The position numbers were made by a program, and so were the translations under genes. Shown here piece after piece: positions 43,881-55,122 of a stretch of DNA of 64,000 nt. The notes under the pieces were generated by a model. That model saw only the letters and a list, made by a program, of their open reading frames with translations, made no database searches and was not told the DNA's origin. This DNA is from Terana coerulea (lineage: Eukaryota; Basidiomycota; Agaricomycetes; Polyporales; Phanerochaetaceae). Each line of letters begins with the position of its first letter. Position 1 is the first letter of the stretch. The DNA is taken from contig JAKOGH010000790.1 of the NCBI GenBank assembly GCA_024811115.1, forward strand, positions 124,001-188,000. The letters run 5' to 3'.

Positions 43881-45206
43881 ATGCTTACAGGTGATGGTGC
43901 AAGGAATGCCAAGCGGCCGGGTTCGCCTACCGTGGACCTATACCCTATATATATGCTCTCCGACGATGTATTCCTCAACGTTCTCGAAGCTACGCATATT
44001 TCGGAACATAAAGACTGCCCAATCGGGCGTTACGGCCGCTCCAAGCCTCCCGCTATAAGCCAGGTCTGCAGGCGATTTCGCCAGGTGGCCCTCGCCTATC
44101 CGGAGTTGTGGTCATGTATTCACGTTGTTGAACTCTCCGAACTCTCCGAAGGATACCTACGCCTACTTGAACTCTACACAGAACGCTGTGATTCATTCCC
44201 CCTATCCCTAACGTTCTCCTTCGACTCTCATTTCTACGACGTCAACAAAAAACAGCGATCCGCTTTTCTTGAGCGACTGGTCCGTTTGCCCATAAAGTCA
44301 TGCGATATCGAGATACGACATTTCGGGAGTCTCAAGCCGCTGAGCGAAGTCCTGAAGTTATCTACCGCGGAGCACATCATCGCCCTTGAGATCACCAGCC
44401 ACTCCTCTCACCCATTCACATTGAACGACACACACTTACCGCGGGCAGGCCTTCAGTCCTTGACGCTGTGCTGTGGGATCGTCCTTCCCCCTTCTTTTCC
44501 GGCCGCGTTTCAAGGCATTCAGCAGCTCGAGCTACAGAGCATCAACGTGCCTCAAGACATGTTACATCGGCTTTCCCTTGCCTGCCCTCAGCTCCGAAAC
44601 CTCCACCTTGGCGACGTCTGGGCAACCACGACATACTCGGGTACTTCTTCCCCAGCATATTTCCCTCACCTACGTCTCCTTGCCGTTGGACGCACGCTGT
44701 ACAATAACTGGCAATACTACATAGTTGCCCCAATGCTGAATGAGCTCAGGCTGGGAGAATCGGTAGAAATCGGCTCTGAAAACCAAGAGCAGATCTGCGC
44801 GCTCTCCAAGTCGCTTCAGCATCTCGTATTGACAGAGGAAGCTGTTATCACTCCTAATACCATCCACTTTCTGCGACAGCTGCCTTATCTGCTTTCCCTG
44901 AAGGTATCTGACAGATTCCCGGACAAACTCCTTCACCCGTTGTTCGACATTCTACGAAGCGGCTCTCGCGAAGTCCCCGTGTTACTTCCCAGGTTGCAAG
45001 TTATCGAAATCACGTCGAGCTACATCTCCCTGCATTCGGGATTCCTACCGCATTTGAAGCTCTTCAAGCTTCGAGCCGAGCTTGGACACCGTGTACAGGA
45101 GTTCAAATTCATATGTCCGCGGCACTGGTGCCGGCGTGATTCTGACGGGTTCAAACATCTACAGTCCATTTCAGGAGTATACGCAGATATTCTACAACCT
45201 AGATGA
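43881..45206 (+). CDS. F-box/LRR protein, single exon, ~441 aa, intact
   Basis: The F-box-like part is 'YPIYMLSDDVFLNVLEATH', then 'AISQVCRRFRQVALAYPELW' and 'SCIHVVELSEL'. It is followed by LRR-like segments ('AGLQSLTLCCGIVLPP', 'IQQLELQSINVP', 'LRNLHLGDVW', 'LRLLAVGRT', 'LQHLVLTEEAV', 'LLSLKVSDRF', 'LQVIEITSSYI'). It lacks the ~40-residue helical N-terminus of its neighbours. Either the N-terminus is truncated or a first exon is missed: the coding frame is open upstream to 43875 without an ATG, and an acceptor-like 'cttacag' sits at its start. I took ATG 43881. Its sequence is clearly different from the 41855 protein, so it is not a recent tandem copy. Likely an SCF substrate receptor. Confidence 0.8.
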   Translation: MLTGDGARNAKRPGSPTVDLYPIYMLSDDVFLNVLEATHISEHKDCPIGRYGRSKPPAISQVCRRFRQVALAYPELWSCIHVVELSELSEGYLRLLELYTERCDSFPLSLTFSFDSHFYDVNKKQRSAFLERLVRLPIKSCDIEIRHFGSLKPLSEVLKLSTAEHIIALEITSHSSHPFTLNDTHLPRAGLQSLTLCCGIVLPPSFPAAFQGIQQLELQSINVPQDMLHRLSLACPQLRNLHLGDVWATTTYSGTSSPAYFPHLRLLAVGRTLYNNWQYYIVAPMLNELRLGESVEIGSENQEQICALSKSLQHLVLTEEAVITPNTIHFLRQLPYLLSLKVSDRFPDKLLHPLFDILRSGSREVPVLLPRLQVIEITSSYISLHSGFLPHLKLFKLRAELGHRVQEFKFICPRHWCRRDSDGFKHLQSISGVYADILQPR

Positions 45207-46102
45207 ATATCCTAGAGTCACCCAATGGGATAGGTGGCCTCCTGAAGAGCCTTAGGCTGAGGAGCAGAGTTTAGTTGAATACTCGAGGGCAGGCGTTGAT
45301 CAAAAGTAAGCATGGTCCGAATCTCATCTTTCTCCTTGCAAGGAGGACCACTGAATATTGTGAGCTTGCCTCTACAGGGCTACAAATTGACTGCTTCGAC
45401 GGCCGGATGGGTGATGGGTTTCCGACTCTGAATCGTAGCTGGGTGTCGCGCATCTGTAGGCTTTGAGCCCGCTGCCCAGTCGTATAGCAAGCCATAACGC
45501 ACAGTTGTTTAGAGACCTGTACTCGCCTTACACCGGTAATCGTATGGTTTCAGCATCTCGGCAAAGGGCTTGCTTGCGATTGCCCGTCGCACCAGCGTCA
45601 TGTGTGGGGCTCGGGAAGTGAAGATAATACTGGCCAGGCTATCGTAGAAACTCATTGTATCTCATGGCCGCTTCAGTTGTAAGTTCTTGTACACTCAAAG
45701 GATGATTGTGTGGAGTACGATGCTTTACGATATGGTACGCAGGCGATATAAACAAAGGCAGAACTCGAGAATGCCACAAAGGCAGATGGACTCGAATGGG
45801 CTGATTGCTCCTCACGCCTTCCTTGTCGTCAACGTTGCCTTGGTCCTCATCGTTGCAAGCTCAGCTTACGTCATCTGCTGTAATGGCCAACGCGCCAACG
45901 CGCCAGCGAGCGAGCGAGCGAACCTGCTATCGGACAGATAGAGAAAGAATGATCGTCGGTTTGACTTGGTCGGATGATCGACAGTTTATCGCAAAGCATT
46001 CATGCACCAAATACTACACTCACAGCCGAACGCGAACCATGTCCCATCCTTCAATTATCTTCCAAGTACGCCCTTTAGACCAATCCTCTCCCTCCGAGTT
46101 CT
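45207..46102. other. Intergenic between convergent F-box genes
   Basis: It contains an 84-codon plus frame at 45687-45941 with one hydrophobic stretch ('FLVVNVALVLIVASSAYVI') that I cannot support as a gene. A short 'agcg' microsatellite lies near 45902. The 3' UTRs of both flanking genes should lie here. Confidence 0.4.
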
Positions 46103-47849
46103 TCATTCAGCATGATCCTCCTCCGAGCTGCTGTCGGAATCTGTCGCCAAGTACTCTTCCGGCGGATCTTCGTGAGGGGTCAAGTGCCGATACCGGTACC
46201 AGTCGTAAGATAGCTGGCGTCCTGTGAGCATACTAGCGAGTGCACCAGCAGAGGTGGCTCGGACTCACCTCCTTAGGGTGATACTGATCCTCCACAACAA
46301 GGGAACCGTCCCAGTGCGGGAAGACAGGCTTGTCCACGCCGCTGTCCCAAGGTTCCATGAACGGGAATTCGTCCACAATGAAATCAGAGTAGTTCATGTC
46401 GCATTTCCCAATCGTCATACCGCACTCATGTACGAGCTGCAAGGTTTCGGGCCCGTAACGCAGCCTGGGATTCGAGGTCCAGCCAAAGCGTGCGAAGGGA
46501 CAATCCACGCGAACGACGAGCTTGTAAAAACGCGACAAGGTGTTCTTCGGCTCCATAGTCGGTCGTAATAGTGAGTTCCTCCAGATATTTCCATTCCAGC
46601 TCCTAGTTGCCTCGCTCGTTTGCATTACCGGCACCGGTACAGCTGGCAAAAAAGGGCGCTACGTCGGTAAGGGCCAGATTGAGAGATCTGAGAGAAGGCA
46701 GAATGTAGGGGAATTGCTTGCACACAGCCTCGGGCATGAAGAAGTGTATGACGCGGAGGCAGCGCACGGACGGGAGGCATGGTAATCCGAGCATCGAAGA
46801 GAGTCCCTCTCTGTGAGCGTAGTCGGCCTCGCATAGATGAAGTGTGGTGAGAGAGGGAGCGGAAGCGCACAAAGTAACGAGGATCCATTCATTGAAGTCA
46901 CTGTTATGAACCGCCTCGACCGCGAGGTACACAAGACTCTGGAATTCAAGGGGTCCGTGGTCGGCGCCTGTGCCGGAAATGGACACCGATGAGATTACAA
47001 GCTCTTTAAGCCTGGGTTGGAGGACCGACAGAGCGTCGACAAGAGACTGAAAGTCTAGAGAATACGCCGTCATCAACGCAAATCTAGTAAGCTGGGAAAA
47101 GAATGATGCATAAAAGGAGCTGCCGCCATGCGGCTCCGGTAATGCGTCAGCTTCGGCGCGGTGAATCCTGCAATATATCGCTGGTCCCTCTCGTCATGGC
47201 GTAAGCTTTGGCAGAACATGGGCGATAGTTCCAGATATTCCAAAGACGGGAATGTGCGAGTTTGAAAGGATTTTAATATGTGTTCCATCGGCTCCCAATA
47301 CCAGGATAAAACCAGGAGATGCCGCAGTCGGTTATGTTTCGCTATGATCGCTTTCCAGCATTTCCTGAAATACGGCCAGTATGAATATACCACAGCGCTC
47401 CATTGATCAGGGATACTTCTTGAATGCATCGTGAACATGACAGAAAGCGGATGTTTTCGAGATCGCCTAAGGTAGAGTTTGACAACATTCAGATACTCGT
47501 CCTCCTGCTCAGCGGTAATATGCAAGCAACGCCATATAGACGACAGCGAGCGAGCAAGTCGACGAAACCTCCTCGAGACATGAGTAATCGTGATTGGGGA
47601 ATGACACAATAGGCCTCGATCCAAGCGGCAATGAGGGAAATGATGCAGGTATGTCTTCTCGAGGATGATTAAGAGGATATCGTCCGAGAGGGCATGGATA
47701 GGAGCGACCTCCGCCATGTCGCGGCGCTTCAGAGCGAGCAGTGCCTCCACATTGGATAGCTGAGCCTTCAGCCCGTCCGCGATGGCCTCGAGCTGGTCGT
47801 GCTCTGACTTGAGCTTCGCGAACTTGTCCTTGCGAAAATCGGTGTCCAT
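46103..47849 (-). pseudogene. F-box/LRR protein (closest relative of the 59 kb gene), broken
   Basis: It starts 'MDTDFRKDKFAKLKSEHDQ' and shows the F-box-like 'HALSDDILLIILEKTYLHH', 'ITHVSRRFRRLARSLSSIW', 'RCLHITAEQ'. The homologue at 59175 matches almost residue for residue here ('FPHCRLDRG', 'HSPITITHVSRRFRR'). The frame slips by one near 47115 (after 'YRSRMAA'; the homologous 'ASFFSQLTRFALM' continues in another frame). An in-frame TAG follows near 46595, in 'NERGN*ELEWKYLEEL', and another slip comes near 46440 before 'LVHECGMTIGKCD'. The final exon, after a ~50 nt intron, encodes an acidic tail ('EEYLATDSDSSSEEDHAE') ending at 46103, so the gene once had at least two exons. Two shifts plus a stop favour a pseudogene over sequencing errors alone. 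Confidence 0.75.
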
Positions 47850-49249
47850 GGTATACCCAGGCCCTGCACGGCCCAGAGAACGGGGTTAGCTGCGCATTTT
47901 AGTCTGCCCACAAAGTACCCACCTTCTGTTTGAGCGGTGGGACGGTAGGAAGAAAGCACGTCGCTGAAAGAGGTGGAACCAGTTGTACACGTTGCAACCG
48001 CGAGGCAAGTCAGCTGAACGTACGTAGAGCTCGCTTATCCGCGATCTCGTTTGTCAGAGATCTGTGATGTCTGTGTCGGGTGTCGACAGGACTATAGGCA
48101 TCGGAGTCAGCTACGTTCACAAGTGATTTGGAAGAGAAAATGAAACCGGTCAATGGTAGCTTCAGTGACGGATGTAATCAGCTCAGTGCATGGACACTGA
48201 AGTGATCGCATCCGGTAGGGAGCACCGCGAAGTACGTGTGCGATGCATGATGCAAATCAAACAGCGAAAGATGGATTCAGGGTGTACTCATGCCGAATCC
48301 GCATCCTGCGAGCCAATGGAGTTTGTGCAGGGGTTGAGTGCGACGAAGGCGAATCGACTTCGTTGATCTTGAAAGCGAAGCTGATTTTGCGATACGTGAG
48401 AAGTGAAGTGGCCGAGCATGGACATCCATAGCTATTAGAACGTAGGCCGTGGGACGTGTGGTCCAGTGAAACCTAGGCGATCAAGATCCAGGTCGGCAAG
48501 GGGGTATGATATCACAGAAAGTTCGCTGCTCGTCGAGGTTGCCTCGAGTCAATGCTAACGCCGGCCCACAAGCCAGACAAGCACACATGCTATTGGGCCA
48601 CCAGCCCAACAGAAAGAGCCAGAACACCTCATACTTCGTCGTCTTCGGAAGATAGCGCTGAAGGGCTAACGGGAGGCGCGGGGACGTTTACTGTGCGCGA
48701 GTTGTTCTCGTGGCGTAAAGGTGTGTACGGTTCATCAGAGCCGTACCAGGCGAAAGTCTACAGGGAATCGTATCTGCGCAGTCCAGTCTTGGTCCGCTTG
48801 AGGATCGCTTGCTATGCACTGGGAACGGCGCAGAATCTGTTGCAAAAACCACCAGGCCGGATGGTCAGGGACGCAACGCTGTTCTCGATCTTGAGGACGG
48901 ACAAGACGTCACTTCTCGAGTCTCGTCGGGCTAGCCTTCAATCCTCCAGGGACGCCAGATTGAACCTATGTTTCGGCTGGATGTCCTCACCATTAGATTC
49001 CACTTGCACGGTGAAGGAATTGTCAAGGTGGCATGCAGACCATGGGAGCGGATAGGGGTTACGGAGAATAAGGATATTATTGCAAACGGTAGGTCGGATG
49101 AAACATGAATCTCGAGGTGCCACTGTTCAACAACGCAAAGTTTGCTGTTTCCACGATGGGGAGTTGTTCTTCCGCTTCGACAAAGCTTGGTAGTCTTGCA
49201 AGGCCAGAGACGACGACATCGAATACTACATACTTACTCCTGAGACGTC
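47850..49249. other. Intergenic; 167-codon frame at 48552-49055 of unknown status
   Basis: The plus-strand frame 48552-49055 starts 'MLTPAHKPDKHTCYWATSP' and contains 'SPVLVRLRIACYALGTAQ'. It has no recognisable domain or promoter signal, and I would not call it a gene on present evidence. The left part is the promoter of the 47849 minus-strand F-box gene. Confidence 0.3.
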
Positions 49250-52200
49250 TCAAAGACGCTTGCCACCTCTTTTGACGCGCTTCCTACCCTTTCCCCTCGC
49301 TCCGCCGTCCATGTTCATCTCAGCATCAAGCGTCGTCTCTAACGAAGGGCGAGGAGGTAGCCCGCTAACCTCTGGAAGGCTGCGCTTGGTAGGCACTTCG
49401 ACCCTCTCCTGCAGAGACCTTGGGGGTAGGCTCAACGTGTTGACGGGAGGGCTGTCCAGGGTGAGCCGCTCCAAAAGCGATCCGCCCCTTCGGATGCCTG
49501 GGCGGGAGGTGTCATCTTCCTCATCTCGAGTTCCAGTTGGGTCGGGGACGTAGTCGCGACGACCATACCCGGAAGTCAACCCGTTATTATGCAGAGGTGG
49601 CGGCAGGTTTGGAGGGGGGAGTGGGAAGCGGATGCCGGTCGGGATGCGCGACGGAACGACGGTCACCTATGGTGTTTGCTGGCGTATCCCATGGCAATGT
49701 GTCTCGCTCGTTACGGTGTGGACGCGAAGCCGGACGGTAATCATCGGGAGGCGCAGAGACATCATCGTGGTGCGAGACATGGCGTCCATAATGCGCTCGT
49801 GGGTTGGATGGTCCTTGCGGCTGTTCGTAGCGTGCCGTGCGGCTATCGAGGGTTGGGCGTCTATCTGGGCTGCGAGGGCGATCTCTGGTGCGCTCACTGT
49901 CTTCGCCGTTGTGCCCTCTACCATTCGCTGGGGGAGGTGGTGCTTGTTGGTAGTTGGATACGGTGCCATAGTCGCGCCTGCTTCTCTCCCGAGATACAGG
50001 TCGCTGACGGTAATCGTCTTGGTCACGGCGCCTGTGTGAGGGATCCTCCCGTCCATTGTCTGACCCACGCCCCATCCCATGAGCACTTGAATCTGGCAAT
50101 CCGTTGGTAGATAGTTTGGACAATGACTCTTCTCGGGTAAGCCAAACTCGCGGCAACTCGGGCGGGGATGGTGGCACGGCTGTCGGTTCCGGTCCAAATC
50201 GCGACTAGATGAAGCGTGAGGACTGGCACATATTCATCGATGATGTGAAGCTTACTTGACGTCCTGGACGAGTGCTGCTTCCGGCAATAACCTCCTCTGC
50301 GGGGCGTCGGGGTAGAGAGTTAGGTGGCGGCATATCAAGCTGCGGAGAAGGTGAAATCCCAACAGACTGTGCACAGCAATATGTCAGCGACCGTCCGTAG
50401 GCTTAAAACAATCAGTACAAACGTTGCCACGACTGGAGATAGATGTACGACGACCTTGGTCTTCACGAGGAGCCAGTCGATCGTTAATCATGTCTACGCC
50501 AGCACCATGAGGTCTGCGAGGAGGCTGTTACGACCGATTAATATGGATCAAAGTGTTAGCGAGGGAAACACTCACAACACTGAGGTTATCTACATATCGT
50601 ACGGAGTCTCGATCCACCACAGGGGACCGTGTCTGCTCGGCGTACGAGATTGTTGATGAATTAGGTCGCTTCGGTACGACGGGAACACTGTTTGTTCCTG
50701 TGAGCCTTGAATTAATTGGATAGACTTCAGAGTCGCGCTTGCTTGCCCTCGGTGGCGCATCCTTGGAAAAAGAAGTCAGTCCTCTGGGACAACGCAAAAC
50801 AGACTGATGACCCACCCATGGCCTGCTGTCGCGTCTATCATAGGAGTCCGCGAGATCCCTCTGGTCCCTGAGCGTTCTTGGGCCCGAAGGAGGCATCGAT
50901 GATGGAACGGCTGGCGTTCTTGGGAGCGATTCCTGCACCATGTGAGGGGGCGGCGGTCGACTGTGCCTAGCTGAGGCAGATTCCGGCAGACGCGAAGCAG
51001 CTGATGGCCAGTCTGAAGACGGAGAAGGTGGACCTTGCCCAAAGGACGCACTCGGTTTCGCCATGGCTCTTGGACCCTTCGGGAGATATTCCATCTGCAA
51101 GCTGGGGAGAGGATCCTTCACGGTACCGGAACGTGATCGGGGCACGTCCACATCTAACCGGGATGACCCAGCTCGAGTAGGCGGTAGTGGATAGTCAACG
51201 TCCATAGCACCTTGATTACGATAAGTTGATCGTCGGGGTGGCTCATCTGGTCGGTTGCGGTCACTACCACGCTCCCCACCGCGGATGGGACCATTTAGCC
51301 TGCCGCCATCATAATCAGGCTCGCGACCCATAGAGGCTGCGTTCCGAGGAGCTGAAGGCACCTCGGAGTATGGTCTGGAAGTCGGGTAAGTGTCGGCTTG
51401 CTGAGGCTGAACATAAGATGTCGTCGGCTCGCTCTCCGTTGGAGTATGGTGCCTAGCAGCCTCCTGGAAGCGATCTCTCTGGGGCGGCAGAGGCGCCCTT
51501 TTCGTGGTTCTGTTCATAAAAGCGTTCAGCCAAGGCGCCAAAGCAATGACAGGAAGATATGGAAAAGAACGCACGCAATGACTCCTCTGAAGCTGCCCTA
51601 GGGACTGGCGCTGGTATGAGAGGCAGACGGTGACCCGGTGATTGTCGAGATCTATAAGAGTCCGGGGTGCTTCGTCAACACGTCTACGTTTGGCGTCGCC
51701 AGGATACTCTAGCTCGTAATCACGAGGCCTCCTCTGCGGTAGATTGTCGATGGATCCGTAAGAGTCGATCGGCCGCTCGCGTTCTCGCGGTGAGGGAGGG
51801 CGACGCGGTCAATGCGGCTCAATTGTCGGGGTGGCGCATTCCCCGTGCGGTCGAAAACGTCCTGTGCTTCTTGATGGCGGCGTCGAGGAGATGCTTCACG
51901 ACGTTGAGGCGACCGAGGTTCTAAAACGAAAGGACAAAGAGGCAATCGTTAAGAACAGGATGGACATCGACGGATGCAATGAAAGGAAACGAGAACAGTG
52001 ATCCAGGATAATGCGCCAGTAGTTGAGGGTATGGACGGCAGGACGAATGCAAGGATATATGCGCAAGACGCGGCTCGACCCCCGAGGCTTCTCAAGACAC
52101 TCCTGCCCAGAATATCCTCCACCTCGGAAGGAACACAAACGCCGAATACGATGGATCGGTAGGAGCGAGTGAGGAGGCGGATAACGTACTTGGAGCCGAT

Positions 52201-53378
52201 AACGCATGGTTTGTAGCATGAGAGTCTTCGCTGCTACGTGTAGAGTCGAAGTATGAGTCGTCACGAAGTCGGCGCCCTCTGGATGAGGTTGTCTCGGGCT
52301 TGAGTTCGTTGGCAACGCGGGTTTCGTTGCGGCTCCAGTTACTTTCCGGAGCATAAGCTCGACGGTCATCATCTCGACGGAAGTCCCTGCGTTCGGCGGG
52401 CACTGGCGAAGCGTCCCGACGTGAGCGGGCAGGGCGCTCCAAGCTTCGAGGCCGCTGACGAGGTGGTGGCGGTGTATCCGACCGTGCGCCAGGTCTTCTG
52501 TCGATACCGCGAGGGGAGGACGGCCTCAGAGGAAGTCGAGGGCTGGCTATGAGAGGATTCTGCGGGTCAATGCGAGCACTCAGCCCATTGCTAGCTGTGG
52601 AGTCCTGAGGGCGATAATGGCGGTCCTCGTACGTAAGAGAACCTCCCGGCGAAGAATGCCTTTTGTCTTCCCGCCTCTCAGATGCAGGTTCACGAGTCGT
52701 AGTACTACGATGGGGAGAGTGATACAGGCCGCTGTGCGTCTTGTCGACGTCTTGTTCTTTTGCTGGTGAAGATGGGCCAGAGTCCACGGAAGGCCTTGTC
52801 CAGGTAGACACGTGGGTTCTAGTGTTATAAAAGTAAGGGCCTTTTCCGCCAGTACGAGGATACCTCTCCTCCCAATCCGGTGGCAAACCATCATCTCGCT
52901 CACGAGAGCGAGAGGTGTCTTTGGAGTGGCCGTCTGACCACCTGTCCCTCACTGCCATCGTGCTGGCAAGTGTGCTCGCTTGTACTGGAGAAGAGTGTAT
53001 GTATGGCGGGGGTACGACAACGGGTTTTGGTGGAAGTGCATGGGTCAATTGGCCCAGAGATTGAGAGCGACGAAGCTGAGAGGTATCAGTTGGCCGAGAA
53101 GACGGCTGCTGAGAAGTACCAGAATTCTCGCGGTGTAGCTCGCGCGCAATACCACTCGGCGGCTGGGGTGTTTGACTCGTCCTGTTATTTCCTTGCTGGT
53201 CCCTCGACACCTCTTCATGCTGCGCTGGCCTGTACGAGTACATTTCCTCGTCCTCGTCGCCGCCGAGGGACACAGCGTCCTCCGCATCGTCCTGTGTATA
53301 GTTCTGACCGGCTCGATAAGACTCTACAGTCTGAGGTTCGTCGTCCTCGTTTCCCCAGTCCAAAGCTTCTTCGTCCAT
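49250..53378 (-). CDS. Large WW-domain, Arg/Ser/Pro-rich protein, multi-exon, two apparent frame breaks
   Basis: The start MDEEALDWGNEDDE is at 53378 (an ATG 25 codons upstream gives an odd hydrophobic leader and is less likely). Residues ~164-197 are one WW domain ('LPPDWEERYPR' ... 'YFYNTRTHVSTWTRP') with both Trp, the Tyr pair and the final Pro; WW domains bind proline-rich ligands. The rest is low-complexity RS/RD/PP-rich, as in splicing or transcription-elongation adaptors. Coding blocks in order: 53378-52190, intron to 51921, 51920-~51590, an intron, ~51530-50580 (with a 54 nt in-frame intron near 50770-50823), three short exons to ~50280, then 50230-49250 ending 'GKGRKRVKRGGKRL'. The frame must change near 51800 and at a G6 run (49614-49619). 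It likely acts in the nucleus on RNA or polymerase II. Exon edges in the middle are approximate. Confidence 0.65.
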
Positions 53379-53699
53379 GGCTGCTGCTGGCTGTAATGAG
53401 AGTACAAGAGTGGCGATGACTGGGAGAAGAATGGGAAGATACAGGCGCTTCACAAAAGCACGACTACGGCAAATGAGCTCCGCTGGGCTCCGTCTCTAAC
53501 TCTAGACTCGGAGCTGAACTAATTGCGTCCCAGATTGATGGCCGCTAACCGCGAGGCCTCGGGACAGGCTGTGTTCGGGTCCTAAGTGCGCTGCTACCAC
53601 TGGCACTAGGTTAAACTCACTACTCTAATTATCTGCTTCCCCCATCCCAGGCTGTCTTCATACCTAACATTTCTCTGACCGCCTGAAATACGTACCAAG
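53379..53699. promoter_or_regulatory. Shared 321 bp divergent promoter (WW gene / UNC50)
   Basis: The minus-strand WW gene starts at 53378 and UNC50 at 53700, leaving 321 bp for both 5' regions. No TATA box is obvious. Pyrimidine-rich stretches near 53635-53690 precede the UNC50 ATG. Confidence 0.5.
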
Positions 53700-54863
53700 A
53701 TGTCACTCCTACCCCTGGCCTCTCCCGCACATCAACAGCACAGCAACAGCTCGAGCAGCGGCCCACGCCCATCCGGATGGGACTCCAGTCGCGTCCCCGT
53801 CATATTCAGGCGACTGCTAAGGTTTCAACAAATGGTGTGCTGAAACATAAGGATTATCAAACGCGAAATGTATCCACTAATTGCGTGGAAAGTAGGATTT
53901 CGAACTCGCTGCATGGCAGCTAACATATTTGTGCCTTGCGCCTAAGCGGGTGTAAGCATTCGCTTCTTGATCACACCCATGACGCTTCTGTACTTACGAC
54001 TGGGTTAGTTACCGCAACGTCTACTTTCACAAGCGTATGTGGCCTTTTTCACCACCAAGTTTAGTTGATTGAATCGCATTCATAGAGACGAAGAATACAT
54101 GGGCGCGAGATGATCCCGCTATCCTCATTCTCATAGCCGCATGCCTCGCAGGCAAGTAAATCTCGTTGTGTTGTAGAGGCGTATCTGACTGCGGTGTCGC
54201 AGTCTCCGCCATTGCTTGGTCTGTGGTCTATTCGTATGGGGCACTACAAGTTGTGCAGCTAGCGCTCCTGATGATCTTTCGTGATTATTTGTTGGTGGGC
54301 GTATTTGTGGCAACCATCCTGTGGTAAGGTCACTCATTTCAACGCTCATCTACATCTATCTGGTGCTTAATGTTTCGTAGGTTTTTCTCAAATCGCGTGT
54401 TGCTGTCTCCTCCGTCACATGCCACGCCAGCAGACTCGTCAGTGGAATGGGCCTACGCCTTCGATGTGCATACGAATGCTTTCTTCCCTCTGTATCTTAC
54501 GTTGTACCTCGCCCAACTCTTCCTGGTACCGATAATCTTGAAGAGCAATTGGATATGCCTGCTCATATCTAACACACTCTACTTAGCAGCGTAGGTGCAT
54601 TTCACCAATATTGAGCATGCACGCTGACCATTGTTTCCAGTTTTGCTCAGTATATTTACGGCGTATACCTCGGCTTTAATGGTGAGCACCATGACAGAGC
54701 GAACGATTGCTATTATTAACGGACACTTCAACCAGCTTTACCGTTCCTAATTCGCACTGAGCTCTTACTTGCACCGCTATTACCCCTGTTCGCGGCTTAT
54801 GTTGTCTCATTACTGGGCTTTAATGTAGCCAAACATGTCCTACCTGTTTACTTCGGTTCATGA
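53700..54863 (+). CDS. UNC50: UNC50/Gmh1 family Golgi membrane protein, 8 exons, 260 aa
   Basis: Exons are 53700-53834, 53896-53951, 54009-54034, 54086-54151, 54203-54323, 54381-54590, 54641-54681 and 54736-54863; total 783 nt with all phases matching. The product has the family signatures 'RRLLRFQQMDFELAAWQL', 'YRNVYFHKQTKNTWARDDPA', 'HATPADSSVEWAYAFDVHT' and 'NAFFPLYLTLYLAQLFL', then a last helix and the 'FNVAKHVLPVYFG' end, with five hydrophobic segments. Length equals that of known UNC50 proteins (~260 aa). UNC50 and yeast Gmh1 are multi-pass proteins of the Golgi that interact with ARF exchange factors (Gea1/2) and aid membrane-protein trafficking. Intron 4 (54152-54202) begins GCAAGT, a GC-AG intron; the protein match requires this site. 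The gene is divergent from the WW gene and 259 bp upstream of calcineurin A. Confidence 0.93.
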
Positions 54864-55122
54864 CCACACTTGTCGTTCTAGAATTCGAATATAAGAGGTG
54901 CTTTGCGTTTCCAAGCGCTGTGTTTGGTTGTAGTCTAGACTAGTTCTATTTGTTACTCCCGTGTGATCGTCAACCGATCGTTAAGGAACCATTTCTATTG
55001 AGGCTACAAGGATGAATTGAAAGCCCGCCAAGGAGGGTCTGGTCGCATAGCATTCTTCTTTCCATCCACCACTACGCCTCATCTTCGTCCTTCCCTCTTA
55101 CCCGCTTTCCTTGGACGCAAGC

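Noticed and set aside
53378..53453. Signal peptide on the WW-domain protein
   Set aside because: The hydrophobic leader comes from an upstream ATG; the following acidic MDEEALDW start fits a nuclear protein better, and an intron-like 'ctcattacag' lies between.
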